Counted from the first letter of the stretch, positions 53,200 to 62,642 are shown. The stretch is 64,000 nt of DNA from an uncultured Myxococcales bacterium (GCA_937980205.1 CALJKW010000069.1:186001-250000), one strand, 5' to 3'. Made by a program: numbers and translations. Notes: generated by a model from the sequence alone, not told the origin.

Positions 53200-54603
53200 G
53201 TGGGAGTCAGGTTCACCGACGACCAGGTCATGCGAGCCACCGGCGCCACCCGCGCACGGAAGGGCGCGCGTGCGACCTACACGGCCGTCTGCACCGACTC
53301 CCGCCACCTCGAGAAGGACTGCATCTTCGTCGCGCTGAAGGGCGAGCGCTTCGACGGTCACGACTTCCTGCAGCTCGTCGGCAAGCAGGGCGCCGCCGCC
53401 GTCATCGTCAAGCGCGGGCAGGAGCGGCCCGACCCCGACGAAGGCATCACCATCTTCGAGGTCGACGACACGCTCGGCGCGCTCGGCGCGCTCGCCCGCG
53501 CTCACCGCCGCAAGTTCAAGATCCCCATCGGCGCCGTCACCGGCAGCAACGGCAAGACGACCACGAAGGAGCTCATCGCCGCGATCCTCTCCACGCGCGG
53601 CCCCGTGCTGAAGACGGAAGGGAACCTCAACAACGAGATCGGCGTGCCGATCACCGTCTTCAACCTCGAAGACCGCCACGTCGCCGGCATCATCGAGATG
53701 GGCATGAACCACCCCGGCGAGATCGGCCGGCTCACGTCCATCGCGCAGCCCGACGCCGGCATCATCACCATCGTTCAGCCCGCGCACCTCGAGGGCGTCG
53801 GCTCGATCGAGGGCGTCGCGAACGCGAAGGGCGAGCTGTTCAAGGGGCTCAAGGCCACGTCGCTCGCCGTCGTGAACCTCGACGACCACCGCATCGTCGA
53901 GCAGGCGAAGCTCAGCGGCGCGAAGACGCTGACGTGGGGCCGCGCGCCGCTCGCCCAGGTGCGGCTGGTGAAGGTCGAGCCGCACGGGCGGGAAGGGCTC
54001 TCCATCACCGTCCGTTACAAAGGGGCCGACTACCCGGTCGCGCTGCGCCTCATCGGCGATCACAACGCGATGAACGCCTGCGGCGCCTTCGCCCTGTGCA
54101 TCGCCCTCGGCTACAAGCCCGAGGAGTGCGTGCGTGGCCTGGAAGCCGCACAGTCGCACGCACGGCGGCTGCAGGTCCTCGATGCGCCCGGCGGCATCAC
54201 CGTCGTCGACGACTGCTACAACGCCAACCCCGCGTCGATGAAGGCCGCCCTCGAGGCGCTCGGGGGCCTGGCCGTCGAGGGCAGGCCGATTGCAGTCCTC
54301 GGCGACATGTTGGAGCTGGGGAAAGACGAGATGAAGGCGCACGAGCAGATGGGCGTGCACGCCTCAGATCTCTGCAAGCGCGTCGCCTTCTTCGGCACGC
54401 GGATGAAGGCCGCCTACAACGTCGCGCAGAAGAAGCTGCAGCGGAACACCGCGCACTTCGACAAGGTCGAGCTGCTCGTCGACTGGCTCAAGAACGACCT
54501 CGAGAAGGGCGACGTGGTGCTCGTGAAGGGCAGCAGAGGGATGAAGCTCGAAAGAGTCGTGGACGCGCTGACGGGCAAGCAGTCCGCGGCGGGAGGGCAC
54601 TGA
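53200..54603 (+). CDS. murF: UDP-MurNAc-tripeptide:D-Ala-D-Ala ligase MurF
   Basis: The 467-residue Mur ligase adds D-Ala-D-Ala to complete the UDP-MurNAc-pentapeptide. Motifs: AVTGSNGKTTTKELIAAIL (P-loop), NLNNEIGVPITVFNL, EMGMNHPGEIGRL, GDHNAMNACGAFAL and DDCYNANPASMKAAL (MurF-typical). GTG start seven bases after the murE stop; GGAGG lies further upstream inside the end of murE. Three bases separate it from mraY. Confidence 0.97.
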   Translation: MGVRFTDDQVMRATGATRARKGARATYTAVCTDSRHLEKDCIFVALKGERFDGHDFLQLVGKQGAAAVIVKRGQERPDPDEGITIFEVDDTLGALGALARAHRRKFKIPIGAVTGSNGKTTTKELIAAILSTRGPVLKTEGNLNNEIGVPITVFNLEDRHVAGIIEMGMNHPGEIGRLTSIAQPDAGIITIVQPAHLEGVGSIEGVANAKGELFKGLKATSLAVVNLDDHRIVEQAKLSGAKTLTWGRAPLAQVRLVKVEPHGREGLSITVRYKGADYPVALRLIGDHNAMNACGAFALCIALGYKPEECVRGLEAAQSHARRLQVLDAPGGITVVDDCYNANPASMKAALEALGGLAVEGRPIAVLGDMLELGKDEMKAHEQMGVHASDLCKRVAFFGTRMKAAYNVAQKKLQRNTAHFDKVELLVDWLKNDLEKGDVVLVKGSRGMKLERVVDALTGKQSAAGGH

Positions 54604-54606
54604 CCC

Positions 54607-55761
54607 GTGCTCTACCTCCTCTACGAGTACCTCAAGGACTCGGACGCCGGCCGCTTCATCAACTTCCTCCGCTACCCGACGTTCCGCATCGTCGCCGCCG
54701 GAGCCGCCTCGCTCGTCATCGGCATCGCCATCGGCCCCAGGCTCATCGCCTGGCTGCGCTTCCGCCAGCACGGCATCAGCAACGTCCGCGAAGACACGCC
54801 GGACACGCACCAGAAGAAGAAGGGCACTCCGACGCTGGGCGGCACGCTCATCCTGCTCGGCATCTTCGCCGGCACGCTGCTCTTCGCCGACCTGCGCAGC
54901 CGCGTGGTGCTCGTCGCGCTGCTGATGACGGGCGGCTTCGGCTTCACCGGGTTCCTCGACGACTGGCTCAAGCTGTCGAAGCGGAACTCGAAGGGCCTGC
55001 CGGGCCGCTACAAGCTCATCCTCCAGACGGGCTTCTACCTGATCGGCATCTTCGGCCTGCTCACCGACTGGAGCGGCGGCACGCCGAAGCTGATGATCGA
55101 CACCGCGCTCACGATTCCCTTCGTGCCGACGCACCGCCTGCACCCGGATCTCGGCTGGGCGTACGTCGTCTTCGGGTGGGTCGTCATCGTCGGCACCTCG
55201 AACGCGGTGAACATCACCGACGGGCTCGACGGCCTCACCATCGGGCCCACCATCGTCAGCGCCTCGACGTTCGCGGTGCTCTGCTACGTGGCCGGCACCG
55301 GCGTCGCGATCGCCGACGTCGTCAACGGTCAGCTCACCGGCGTGCCGCTGCACCAGTACCTCGGCATCGCGCGCGTCGAGGGCGGCGCCGAGCTCGCGAT
55401 CTTCTGCGCGGCGATCGTCGGCGCGGGCATCGCGTTCCTCTTTTTCAACTCGTACCCCGCGACCGTCTTCATGGGCGACGTCGGCTCGCTCGCGCTGGGC
55501 GGCGCGCTCGGCACGCTCGCGGTGCTGTCGAAGAACGAGATCGCCTCCGCCATCATCCACGGCGTGTTCCTCACCGAGATCGTCTCGGTGATGCTGCAGG
55601 TCGCGTCGTTCAAGGCGCGCGGCAAGCGCATCTTCAAGATGGCTCCGCTGCACCACCACTTCGAGCTCGTGGGCTACCCCGAGCCGAAGATCATCGTCCG
55701 CTTCTGGATCGCCTCGGTCCTCTGCGGCGGCATTGCAATCCTCGGCCTGAAACTTCGATGA
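54607..55761 (+). CDS. mraY: Phospho-MurNAc-pentapeptide transferase MraY
   Basis: The 384-residue integral membrane enzyme transfers phospho-MurNAc-pentapeptide to undecaprenyl phosphate, giving lipid I. About ten hydrophobic segments are visible. Hallmarks are KKGTPTLGG near the first cytoplasmic loop, FLDDWLKL (catalytic aspartates), NAVNITDGLDGL and the HHHFE motif near the C terminus (PLHHHFELVGYPE). GTG start lies three bases after the murF stop. The stop overlaps the murD ATG. Confidence 0.97.
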   Translation: MLYLLYEYLKDSDAGRFINFLRYPTFRIVAAGAASLVIGIAIGPRLIAWLRFRQHGISNVREDTPDTHQKKKGTPTLGGTLILLGIFAGTLLFADLRSRVVLVALLMTGGFGFTGFLDDWLKLSKRNSKGLPGRYKLILQTGFYLIGIFGLLTDWSGGTPKLMIDTALTIPFVPTHRLHPDLGWAYVVFGWVVIVGTSNAVNITDGLDGLTIGPTIVSASTFAVLCYVAGTGVAIADVVNGQLTGVPLHQYLGIARVEGGAELAIFCAAIVGAGIAFLFFNSYPATVFMGDVGSLALGGALGTLAVLSKNEIASAIIHGVFLTEIVSVMLQVASFKARGKRIFKMAPLHHHFELVGYPEPKIIVRFWIASVLCGGIAILGLKLR

Positions 55762-56939
55762 AAAAAGTCGCCGTGATCGGAATGGGTAAGAGCGGCCGTG
55801 CGGCTACAGCTCTGTTGCGCGCGCGCGGCATCGACTTCGTCACCTACGACGAGAAGGACGGCCCGCTGCCGAGCCCGATCACCGGCGTGGATACCGTCAT
55901 CCTGTCGCCCGGCGTCCCGCGCTCGAAGATCAACACCACGGTTCCGGTCATCGGAGAGATCGAGCTCGCCTGGCGCATGCTGCCGAAGGGCGCGGGCCCG
56001 ATCCTCGGCATCACCGGCACGAACGGGAAGAGCACCACCACGGCGCTGCTCGGCCACATGATCGACGGCGCCTTCGTCGGCGGAAACCTCGGCCGCCCGT
56101 TCAGCGAGGCCTGCGAGAAGCCGTACCCGGTGCACGTCGTCGAGCTCTCCAGCTTCCAGCTCGAGAGCATCGTGGACACCCCGGTGCTCGGCTCCATCAT
56201 CATGAACCTGCAGCCGGATCACCTCGACCGGTATCCGTCGCAGAAGGAGTACGGTGCCGCCAAGGCGCGCATCTTCATGAACGCGCCGAAGAACGGCTGG
56301 GTCGTCATCAACGCAGACGACCCCGCGGTCGTCGAGCTCGCGAAGCCGGCGAAGGTGCCCGTGCACCAGTTCTCTCTCTCGAAGAAGTTCGAGTTCACGC
56401 TCAAAAACCGCGCGCTGCGCGGCGACCACAACCTGCAGAACGCGATGGCCGCCGCGAAGTGCGCGCAGCTCTACGGGGTCTCGAACGAGCGGATTCAGCA
56501 GGCCCTCGACACCTTCCCCGGCCTGCCTCACCGCCTCGAGTTCGTGCGCGACCTCGACGGCGTCGAGTGGATCAACGACAGCAAGGCCACCAACGTCGAC
56601 TCGAGCCTGGTGGCGCTCGCCGCTCTGAAAGGGCCCATCTGGCTCATCGCCGGAGGGAAGGGGAAGGGCGCTCCGTACGAGCCGCTCGTCACCGCCGCGC
56701 GCGGCAAGGTCGCCGGAGTCCTCACCGTCGGCGACGACGCGCCGACCATCTCCAAGGCCTTCGGCGGCATCTTCACCATTCACCCCTGCGAGACGATCGC
56801 GAACGCGATCCAGCAGGCGAGAAAGTTGGCGAAGCCCGGCGACACGGTTCTGCTCTCGCCGGCATGCGCCTCGTACGACCAGTTCGACAACTTCGAGCAC
56901 CGCGGCAACACCTTCAAAGACCTGGTGAACAAACTGTGA
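55758..56939 (+). CDS. murD: UDP-MurNAc-L-alanine:D-glutamate ligase MurD, compact form
   Basis: The 393-residue Mur ligase adds D-glutamate. Motifs: KVAVIGMGKSGRAAT (N-terminal Rossmann-like), GITGTNGKSTTTALLGHM (P-loop), VELSSFQLE, QPDHLDRYPS, LRGDHNLQNAMAA, LPHRLEFV and NDSKATNVDSS. Length is shorter than the roughly 440-450 residues of E. coli MurD, mainly through short loops in the N-terminal domain; all catalytic motifs are present. A 70-base gap with a REP-like element follows before ftsW. Confidence 0.96.
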   Translation: MKKVAVIGMGKSGRAATALLRARGIDFVTYDEKDGPLPSPITGVDTVILSPGVPRSKINTTVPVIGEIELAWRMLPKGAGPILGITGTNGKSTTTALLGHMIDGAFVGGNLGRPFSEACEKPYPVHVVELSSFQLESIVDTPVLGSIIMNLQPDHLDRYPSQKEYGAAKARIFMNAPKNGWVVINADDPAVVELAKPAKVPVHQFSLSKKFEFTLKNRALRGDHNLQNAMAAAKCAQLYGVSNERIQQALDTFPGLPHRLEFVRDLDGVEWINDSKATNVDSSLVALAALKGPIWLIAGGKGKGAPYEPLVTAARGKVAGVLTVGDDAPTISKAFGGIFTIHPCETIANAIQQARKLAKPGDTVLLSPACASYDQFDNFEHRGNTFKDLVNKL

Positions 56940-56963
56940 AAGCAGCCGGCCAAGAAACCGCCT

Positions 56964-57005
56964 CCGTTCGCCCTGAGCGGAGCGCGAAGCGCGCAGTCGA
57001 AGGGG
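56964..57005. repeat. REP-like intergenic element between murD and ftsW
   Basis: The left end CCGTTCGCCCTGAGC and right end AGTCGAAGGGG, with a middle that contains GCGC-GAA-GCGC, match the common REP-type sequence in which GTTCGCCCTGAGC and GTCGAAGGG form an imperfect hairpin. It fills most of the 70-base gap between murD and ftsW. The AAGGGGG at its right end stands about four bases before the ftsW ATG and is the only ribosome-binding site there. Confidence 0.7.
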
Positions 57006-57009
57006 GCCC

Positions 57010-58203
57010 ATGACCACCGACACGCGCAAAACCCTGCCGCTGACCTACGACCCGTGGATCCTGGCGTGCGTCCTCTCGCTCGTCGGCCTCGGCCTCGTCA
57101 TGGTCTACAGCGCGAGCGCCGTCGCCGCTCAAGAGAAGCTCGGCAACAGCTTCCACTACCTCGAGCGCCAGAGCATCGCGGCCTGCCTCGGCCTGCTCGC
57201 GATGGCGACGGCCATGAAGCTCGGCTACCGCCGCATGGCGCGCCTCGCGTGGCCGCTGCTGCTGCTGGCGATCCTCCTGCTCATCGCCGTCCTCATCCCC
57301 GGCATCGGCACGGTCGTGAACGGCGCGCGAAGGTGGATCCGCTTCCCCGGCGTCAGCATCCAGCCCGCCGAGATCGCGAAGGTCTGCTGGGCGATCTACC
57401 TCGCGTATTCGCTCGCGAAGAAGCAGGACAAGGTCACGCACTTCTCGATCGGCTTCCTGCCGCACCTCGCCCTCGGCGGAGTCCTCGTCCTGCTCTGCAT
57501 GGCCGAGCCCGACTTCGGCTCGTCGGTCGCGCTGCTCTTCCTGATGTTCGTGCTGCTGTTCGCCGCGGGCACCAAGCTCAGCTACCTCGTCGGCTCGATG
57601 CTGATGGCGCTGCCGTTCGCGTACCACGCGATCGCGAGCTCGCCGTACCGGCTCAAGCGCATCACCGCGTTCCTCGACCCGTGGGCGAACCGCCAGGGCT
57701 CCGGCTACCAGGTCGCCGAGTCGCTGATGTCCATCGGCTCCGGCGGCATCACGGGCCTGGGCCTGGGCGACGGCCGCCAGAAGCTCTTCTTCCTCCCCGA
57801 GGCGCACACCGACTTCATCTTCTCCATCATCGGTGAAGAGCTCGGCCTCATCGGAGTCGCCGTCCTCGTCGCCCTCTACGGCGTCCTCATCTGGCGCGGC
57901 ATCCGCGCCTCGCTCAACGCGAGCGAAGCGTTCGGCTCGTACCTGGGCCTCGGCATCACGAGCCTCATCGCCTTCCAGGCCATCACCAACATGGCCGTCG
58001 CGATGGGCCTCGTCCCCACGAAGGGCCTCACGCTGCCGTTCGTCTCGTACGGCGGCTGCTCGCTGATCGTCCTCATGGGCGCGGCGGGCCTGTTGCTCAG
58101 CGTCAGCTCGACGTCCGAAGGCGCGCGTCGCCGCGTCGCCGCCCAGAAGTCGCGCACCGCCACGCGCGAGACGCCCATCGGCGCAGGAGTTGCCGCCACG
58201 TGA
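57010..58203 (+). CDS. ftsW: SEDS septal peptidoglycan polymerase FtsW
   Basis: The 397-residue ten-helix membrane protein polymerises lipid II glycans at the septum with FtsI. Motifs: GLVMVYSASAVAAQEK near the first helices, ARRWIRFPGVSIQPAEIAKV, MAEPDFGSS, GLGLGDGRQKLFFLPEAHTDFIFSIIGEE and LPFVSYGGCSL. The start ATG 57010 lies just downstream of the REP-like element, whose right arm supplies AAGGGGG. The stop overlaps the murG GTG (GTGA). Confidence 0.97.
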   Translation: MTTDTRKTLPLTYDPWILACVLSLVGLGLVMVYSASAVAAQEKLGNSFHYLERQSIAACLGLLAMATAMKLGYRRMARLAWPLLLLAILLLIAVLIPGIGTVVNGARRWIRFPGVSIQPAEIAKVCWAIYLAYSLAKKQDKVTHFSIGFLPHLALGGVLVLLCMAEPDFGSSVALLFLMFVLLFAAGTKLSYLVGSMLMALPFAYHAIASSPYRLKRITAFLDPWANRQGSGYQVAESLMSIGSGGITGLGLGDGRQKLFFLPEAHTDFIFSIIGEELGLIGVAVLVALYGVLIWRGIRASLNASEAFGSYLGLGITSLIAFQAITNMAVAMGLVPTKGLTLPFVSYGGCSLIVLMGAAGLLLSVSSTSEGARRRVAAQKSRTATRETPIGAGVAAT

Positions 58204-59354
58204 GAGTCCTCATCGCCGGCGGCGGCACAGGCGGCCACCTCTTCCCGGGCATCGCCCTGGCCGAAGAGGTCACCACCCGCCATCCGCAGAACGACGTCGT
58301 CTTCGTCGGCACCCGCCGCGGCCTAGAAGCGCGCGTCGTCCCCGCTGCCGGCTTCAAGCTCGAGACGATCACCTCGAGAGGCCTGAAGGGGATGTCACCC
58401 GTCAATCTGCTCCTGGGTCTCCTCGCGCTCCCACTCAGCTTCATCGAGTCGCTCTACTTCCTCCTCAAGTACAAGCCGGACGTCGTGGTCGGCGTCGGCG
58501 GCTACTCGTCCGGGCCGGTCGTCATGGCCGCGTGGATGCTCGGCATCCCCACCGCCGTGCAGGAGCAGAACGCGCTCCCCGGCGCCACCAACAAGGTGCT
58601 CGGCAAGTTCGTGAAGGCCGTCTTCCTCGCCTTCGACGAAGCGCGCCGCTTCTTCCCCGAGAAGAAGATTCACGTCATCGGCAACCCCATTCGCCGCAAG
58701 CTGCTCGACAACTACCTGCGCTCCAGCATCGCGCACGACAAGTTCACCATCCTCGTCTTCGGCGGCTCGCTCGGAGCGAAGGGCCTCAACTCCCGCGTCC
58801 TCGACGCGCTCAAGCACCTCGAAGATCTCAAGCCCGAGCTCAAGTTCATCCACCAGACCGGCAAGGCCGACCTCGACACCGTCCGCGCGGGCTACGCCGA
58901 GAAGAGCTACGACGCCGACGTCGTCGAGTTCATCGACGACATGTCCTCCGCCTACGCGAAGAGCGAGCTCGTCATCTGCCGCGCCGGAGCCACCACGCTC
59001 GCCGAGCTCACCGTCTGCAAGAAGGCCGCGATCCTCGTCCCGTTCCCGTTCGCCACCGACGACCATCAGGCCATCAACGCCGGCGCGCTCGTCAACGCCG
59101 GAGCCGCCGTCATGTTCCGCGAAGCCGAGCTCGACGGCGCGAAGCTCGCCGCCGAGATCCGGGCGCTGAAGGCCGACGGCGAGCGCCGCAAGAAGATGGA
59201 GAAGGCCGCCGGCATGCTCGGCCGCCCCGAGGCCGCCCGGGAGATCGCCGACGTCTGCATGGAGATGATGTGGAAGAAGTGGGGCGAGAAGGGCCGCCAC
59301 GGCCACGCCAAAGCCAAAGAGCAGAGCAGCAAAGCGAAGGAGAAGGCGTCATGA
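58200..59354 (+). CDS. murG: Lipid II synthase MurG
   Basis: The 384-residue GT28 glycosyltransferase adds GlcNAc to lipid I on the inner face of the membrane, giving lipid II. Motifs: IAGGGTGGHLFPGIALAEE (glycine loop), GVGGYSSGP, EQNALPGATNKVLGKF, VFGGSLGAKGLN, ICRAGATTLAEL and PFATDDHQAINA. The last about 25 residues are a Lys/Ala-rich tail (GHAKAKEQSSKAKEKAS) not needed by the family. GTG start overlaps the ftsW stop; its stop overlaps the murC ATG. Confidence 0.97.
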   Translation: MRVLIAGGGTGGHLFPGIALAEEVTTRHPQNDVVFVGTRRGLEARVVPAAGFKLETITSRGLKGMSPVNLLLGLLALPLSFIESLYFLLKYKPDVVVGVGGYSSGPVVMAAWMLGIPTAVQEQNALPGATNKVLGKFVKAVFLAFDEARRFFPEKKIHVIGNPIRRKLLDNYLRSSIAHDKFTILVFGGSLGAKGLNSRVLDALKHLEDLKPELKFIHQTGKADLDTVRAGYAEKSYDADVVEFIDDMSSAYAKSELVICRAGATTLAELTVCKKAAILVPFPFATDDHQAINAGALVNAGAAVMFREAELDGAKLAAEIRALKADGERRKKMEKAAGMLGRPEAAREIADVCMEMMWKKWGEKGRHGHAKAKEQSSKAKEKAS

Positions 59355-60778
59355 CCGAGCTCGAGCGCCCGTCGGCGCCGCGACCCTTCACCTCGCGCTT
59401 CCACACGCGCCACACCGCGCACGTTCACTTCGTCGGCATCGGCGGCATCGGCATGAGCGGCATCGCCGAGGTGCTCTTGAACCTCGGCTACCAGGTCTCC
59501 GGCAGCGACCTGAAGGAGTCCGACGTCACCCGCCGGCTCACCCAGCTCGGCGCCCGCTGCCTCTACGGTCACCGCGCCGAGAACCTGCTCGACAGCGACG
59601 TCGTCGTCATCTCCAGCGCCGTCCGCAAGGACAACGCCGAGGTCGTCGCCGCGCGCCAGCGGAAGATCCCCGTCATCCCCCGCGCCGAGATGCTCGCCGA
59701 GCTGATGCGGCTGAAGTACTCGGTCGCGATCGCCGGCTCGCACGGCAAGACCTCGACGACCTCGATGGTCGCGAGCGTGCTCCACGCCGCGGGGAAAGAT
59801 CCCACCGCCGTCGTCGGAGGCAAGGTCAACGTCATCGGCTCCAACGCGCGCGTCGGCAAGAGCGAGCTCATGGTCGTCGAGGCCGACGAGAGCGACGGCT
59901 CGTTCTTGAAGCTGCACCCGTCCATCGCCGTGGTCACGAACATCGACCCCGAGCACATGGATCACTACAAGACGCTCGACGCCCTGAAGGCCGCGTTCGC
60001 CGAGTTCTGCAACCGCGTCCCCTTCTACGGCCTCAACGTCCTCTGCCTCGATCACCCGAACGTGCAGGCGCTGCTGCCGCACATCGACAAGCGCTTCGTC
60101 ACCTACGGCACCGTGCACACCGCCGACTACCGCGTCGAGAGCATCGAGCTCGACGGCTACTCGACGAAGTTCCGCGCCTTCCGCCACGACACCGACCTCG
60201 GGCCCTTCACCGTGAAGATGGTCGGCGCCCACAACGCGATGAACGCGCTCGCCGTCATCGCCGTCGCAGAGGAGCTCGACGTCCCGCTCGACACCGTCAG
60301 AAAGGCGCTCGCCGAGTTCGGCGGAGTCCAGCGCCGCTTCACCATCAAGGGCGAGGTGAAGGGCGTCACCGTCGTCGACGACTACGGTCACCACCCGACC
60401 GAGGTGAAGGCCACGCTCGCCGGAGCGCGCCGCGCCTTCGGACGAAGAATCGTCGTCGCGTTCCAGCCCCACCGGTACACGCGCACGCACGATCTGATGA
60501 GCGAGTTCGTCAGCGCGTTCAACGACGCCGACGTCGTCTTCCTCACCAACATCTACGCCGCCGGCGAAGACCCCATCCCCGGAGTCACCGGCCGCTCGCT
60601 CGCCGACGCCGTCGTCGCCCACGGCCACCGCGACGTGACGTTCGTCGAGAAGCGCGCCGATCTGCCGGCCGCGCTCGCCGCGCGCGTGAAGGAAGGCGAC
60701 ATCGTCATCACCCTCGGCGCCGGCGACATCACCCAGGTCGGCCCCGATCTCCTCGCCCAGCTCGGCGGCGCGCAGTGA
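59351..60778 (+). CDS. murC: UDP-MurNAc:L-alanine ligase MurC
   Basis: The 475-residue Mur ligase adds L-alanine to UDP-MurNAc, the first peptide step. Motifs: HFVGIGGIGMSGIAEVL, AGSHGKTSTTSMVASVL (P-loop), EADESDGSFL, TNIDPEHMDHY, GAHNAMNALAVIAVA, VQRRFTIKGE, VDDYGHHPTEVKATL and FQPHRYTRTHDLM. It starts in an ATGA overlap with murG. Order murG-murC-murB-ddl-ftsQ-ftsA follows the common dcw layout. Confidence 0.97.
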   Translation: MTELERPSAPRPFTSRFHTRHTAHVHFVGIGGIGMSGIAEVLLNLGYQVSGSDLKESDVTRRLTQLGARCLYGHRAENLLDSDVVVISSAVRKDNAEVVAARQRKIPVIPRAEMLAELMRLKYSVAIAGSHGKTSTTSMVASVLHAAGKDPTAVVGGKVNVIGSNARVGKSELMVVEADESDGSFLKLHPSIAVVTNIDPEHMDHYKTLDALKAAFAEFCNRVPFYGLNVLCLDHPNVQALLPHIDKRFVTYGTVHTADYRVESIELDGYSTKFRAFRHDTDLGPFTVKMVGAHNAMNALAVIAVAEELDVPLDTVRKALAEFGGVQRRFTIKGEVKGVTVVDDYGHHPTEVKATLAGARRAFGRRIVVAFQPHRYTRTHDLMSEFVSAFNDADVVFLTNIYAAGEDPIPGVTGRSLADAVVAHGHRDVTFVEKRADLPAALAARVKEGDIVITLGAGDITQVGPDLLAQLGGAQ

Positions 60779-61656
60779 TGCCGGCCCGGGCACACCCGCT
60801 GACGCGCGACGTCACCTTCGACGTCCCGCTGGCCAAGTGGACCTCCGTCCGCGTCGGCGGCAGCGCCGAAGCGCTCGTCCGCCCCACGCACCCCGACGTC
60901 CTCGTCCAGACGCTGAAGATCGCGAAGGCGGAAGGCCTGCCCGTCTCCATCCTCGGCGGGGGAGCGAACACGCTCGTCGGCGACGCCGGCGTCCCCGGCA
61001 TCACCCTCAAGCTCGAGCGCGGCCCGGAAGAGCTGAACGAGAACGAGCTCACGCTCCCCGCCGGCGCCGCCATCACGCGCCTCATCACGCTGATGAAGCA
61101 GCAGCGCCTCGTCGGCGCCGAGTTCCTCGCGGGCATCCCCGGCACCATCGGCGGCGCGACGGCCATGAACGCGGGAACCAAGAACGGCGAGTGCATGCGC
61201 ATCGTCACCGGCATCGAGCTCGCCACCGCCGACGGCCTCGGCTGGGTGAAGAGCCTGCCCTTCGTCTACCGCCACACCGCCATCCCCGAAGGCGCCGTCG
61301 TGACGCGCGTGCGCTTCCAGCTCCAACAGGGCGACCTCGAAGAGAGCCAGAAGAAGATGGACGCAGACCTCGGCTACCGCAAGCGCACGCAGCCGCTCGA
61401 CAAGCCCAACTTCGGCTCCGTCTTCACCAACCCGCCTTCAGACCACGCCGGCCGCCTCATCGAGAGCGTCCAGCTCAAGGGCCACCGCATTGGCAACGCG
61501 CAGATCTCCACGCTGCACGCCAACTGGATCGTGAACCTCGGCGGAGCCACCGCCAGAGACGTCGTCGCCCTCATGGACCTCGCGCAGGCGCGCGTCCGCG
61601 ACGCGACCGGCGTCACCCTCACGCCTGAAGTCAAACGCATCGGAGTCTTCACATGA
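60778..61656 (+). CDS. murB: UDP-N-acetylenolpyruvoylglucosamine reductase MurB
   Basis: The about 292-residue FAD enzyme reduces the enolpyruvyl ether to UDP-MurNAc with NADPH. Motifs: TSVRVGGSAEALVRP, LGGGANTLVGD, AGIPGTIGGATAMNAGT (FAD site) and NFGSVFTNPPSDHAGRLIE (the Ser of GSVF is the proton donor). It is the short type II form, as in Bacillus. I start at ATG 60778 (TGATG with the murC stop); GTG 60775 (GTGA) is equally possible and adds one residue. Its stop overlaps the ddl ATG. Confidence 0.96.
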   Translation: MPARAHPLTRDVTFDVPLAKWTSVRVGGSAEALVRPTHPDVLVQTLKIAKAEGLPVSILGGGANTLVGDAGVPGITLKLERGPEELNENELTLPAGAAITRLITLMKQQRLVGAEFLAGIPGTIGGATAMNAGTKNGECMRIVTGIELATADGLGWVKSLPFVYRHTAIPEGAVVTRVRFQLQQGDLEESQKKMDADLGYRKRTQPLDKPNFGSVFTNPPSDHAGRLIESVQLKGHRIGNAQISTLHANWIVNLGGATARDVVALMDLAQARVRDATGVTLTPEVKRIGVFT

Positions 61657-62585
61657 ACACCATCGCGAAACTCAAGACCCAGCGCATCGGCGTGCTGATG
61701 GGCGGGCTCTCCTCCGAGCGCGACGTCAGCCTCCGCAGCGGCGCCGCCGTCGCGAAGGCCCTGCGTGAAGCCGCGTACACCGTCGTCGAGATCGACGTTC
61801 AGAAGGACGTCGCGCAGCGCCTCGTCGCAGAGAAGATCGACGTCGCCTTCATCGCGCTCCACGGCCGCTACGGAGAGGACGGCTGCATCCAGGGCCTCCT
61901 CGAGTCGATGTTCATCCCGTACACCGGCAGCGGAGTCCTCGCCTCCTCCGTCGGCATGGAGAAGGTCTTCACCAAGCAGGTCTTCGTCGCGCGCGGCATC
62001 CCGACGCCGAAGCACAAGATCTTCTTCACCCCCGACGACGCGCTCGAGCACGACCTGCCGTTCCCCTATCCGGTCGTGGTGAAGCCGAGCCGCGAGGGCA
62101 GCTCCGTCGGCGTCGCGATCGCGAAGGACGACATCCAGTACCGCGACGCCGTGAAGGAAGCGGGGAAGTACCCCGGCCTCATCATGGTCGAGCAGTTCAT
62201 CAAGGGTCGCGAAGTGCAGGGCGCCGTCCTCGACGACGAAGCGCTCGGCGTCATCGAGATCGTCCCCGCGCGCGAGTTCTACGACTACCAGGCCAAGTAC
62301 GGCCCGAACTCCGGCACGCAGTACATCTTCCCCGCGCGGCTCGACCCCGAGGTCTACGACCGCGTGAACCAGATCTGCCTCTCCGCGCACCAGGCGCTCG
62401 GTTGCAGCGGCGCCACGCGCAGCGACGCGATCGTCACCGAGAGCGGAGAGATCTACCTCCTCGAGGTGAACACGCTCCCCGGCATGACCGCGACGAGCCT
62501 CTTGCCCAAGATCGCCGCCGGAAAAGGCCTCTCTTTCACCCAGCTCTGCGAGCGCCTGCTCCTGGGCGCTTCGCTGAAGTCCTGA
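61653..62585 (+). CDS. ddl: D-alanine:D-alanine ligase
   Basis: The 310-residue ATP-grasp enzyme makes the D-Ala-D-Ala used by MurF. Motifs: VLMGGLSSERDVSLRSG, ALHGRYGEDGCIQGLLE, YTGSGVLASSVGMEK, VVKPSREGSSVGVAIA and LLEVNTLPGMTATSLLP. The short length is that of DdlB. It begins in an ATGA overlap with murB. The 57-base gap that follows is the first open gap since ftsW. Confidence 0.97.
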   Translation: MNTIAKLKTQRIGVLMGGLSSERDVSLRSGAAVAKALREAAYTVVEIDVQKDVAQRLVAEKIDVAFIALHGRYGEDGCIQGLLESMFIPYTGSGVLASSVGMEKVFTKQVFVARGIPTPKHKIFFTPDDALEHDLPFPYPVVVKPSREGSSVGVAIAKDDIQYRDAVKEAGKYPGLIMVEQFIKGREVQGAVLDDEALGVIEIVPAREFYDYQAKYGPNSGTQYIFPARLDPEVYDRVNQICLSAHQALGCSGATRSDAIVTESGEIYLLEVNTLPGMTATSLLPKIAAGKGLSFTQLCERLLLGASLKS

Positions 62586-62615
62586 CCAAAAAATTGCCCC
62601 CGGATCTCGATGGCT

Positions 62616-62629
62616 TGACGATTGCGTCA
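62616..62629. promoter_or_regulatory. Dyad TGACG-ATTG-CGTCA before ftsQ
   Basis: TGACG and CGTCA are an exact 5-bp inverted repeat around ATTG, 13 bases before the ftsQ ATG. The overlapping TGGCTTGACGATTGCG (62611-62626) also fits a GG-N10-GC sigma-54 pattern, but one or two such hits are expected by chance in a sequence of this size. An internal operator or promoter for ftsQ-ftsA is possible; no stronger claim is supported. Confidence 0.3.
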
Positions 62630-62642
62630 TCCCGCCACACCC

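Noticed and set aside
62611..62626. Sigma-54 promoter before ftsQ
   Set aside because: TGGC-N8-TTGC matches are expected once or twice by chance in both strands of a 64-kb G+C-rich sequence, and no activator or partner motif accompanies it.
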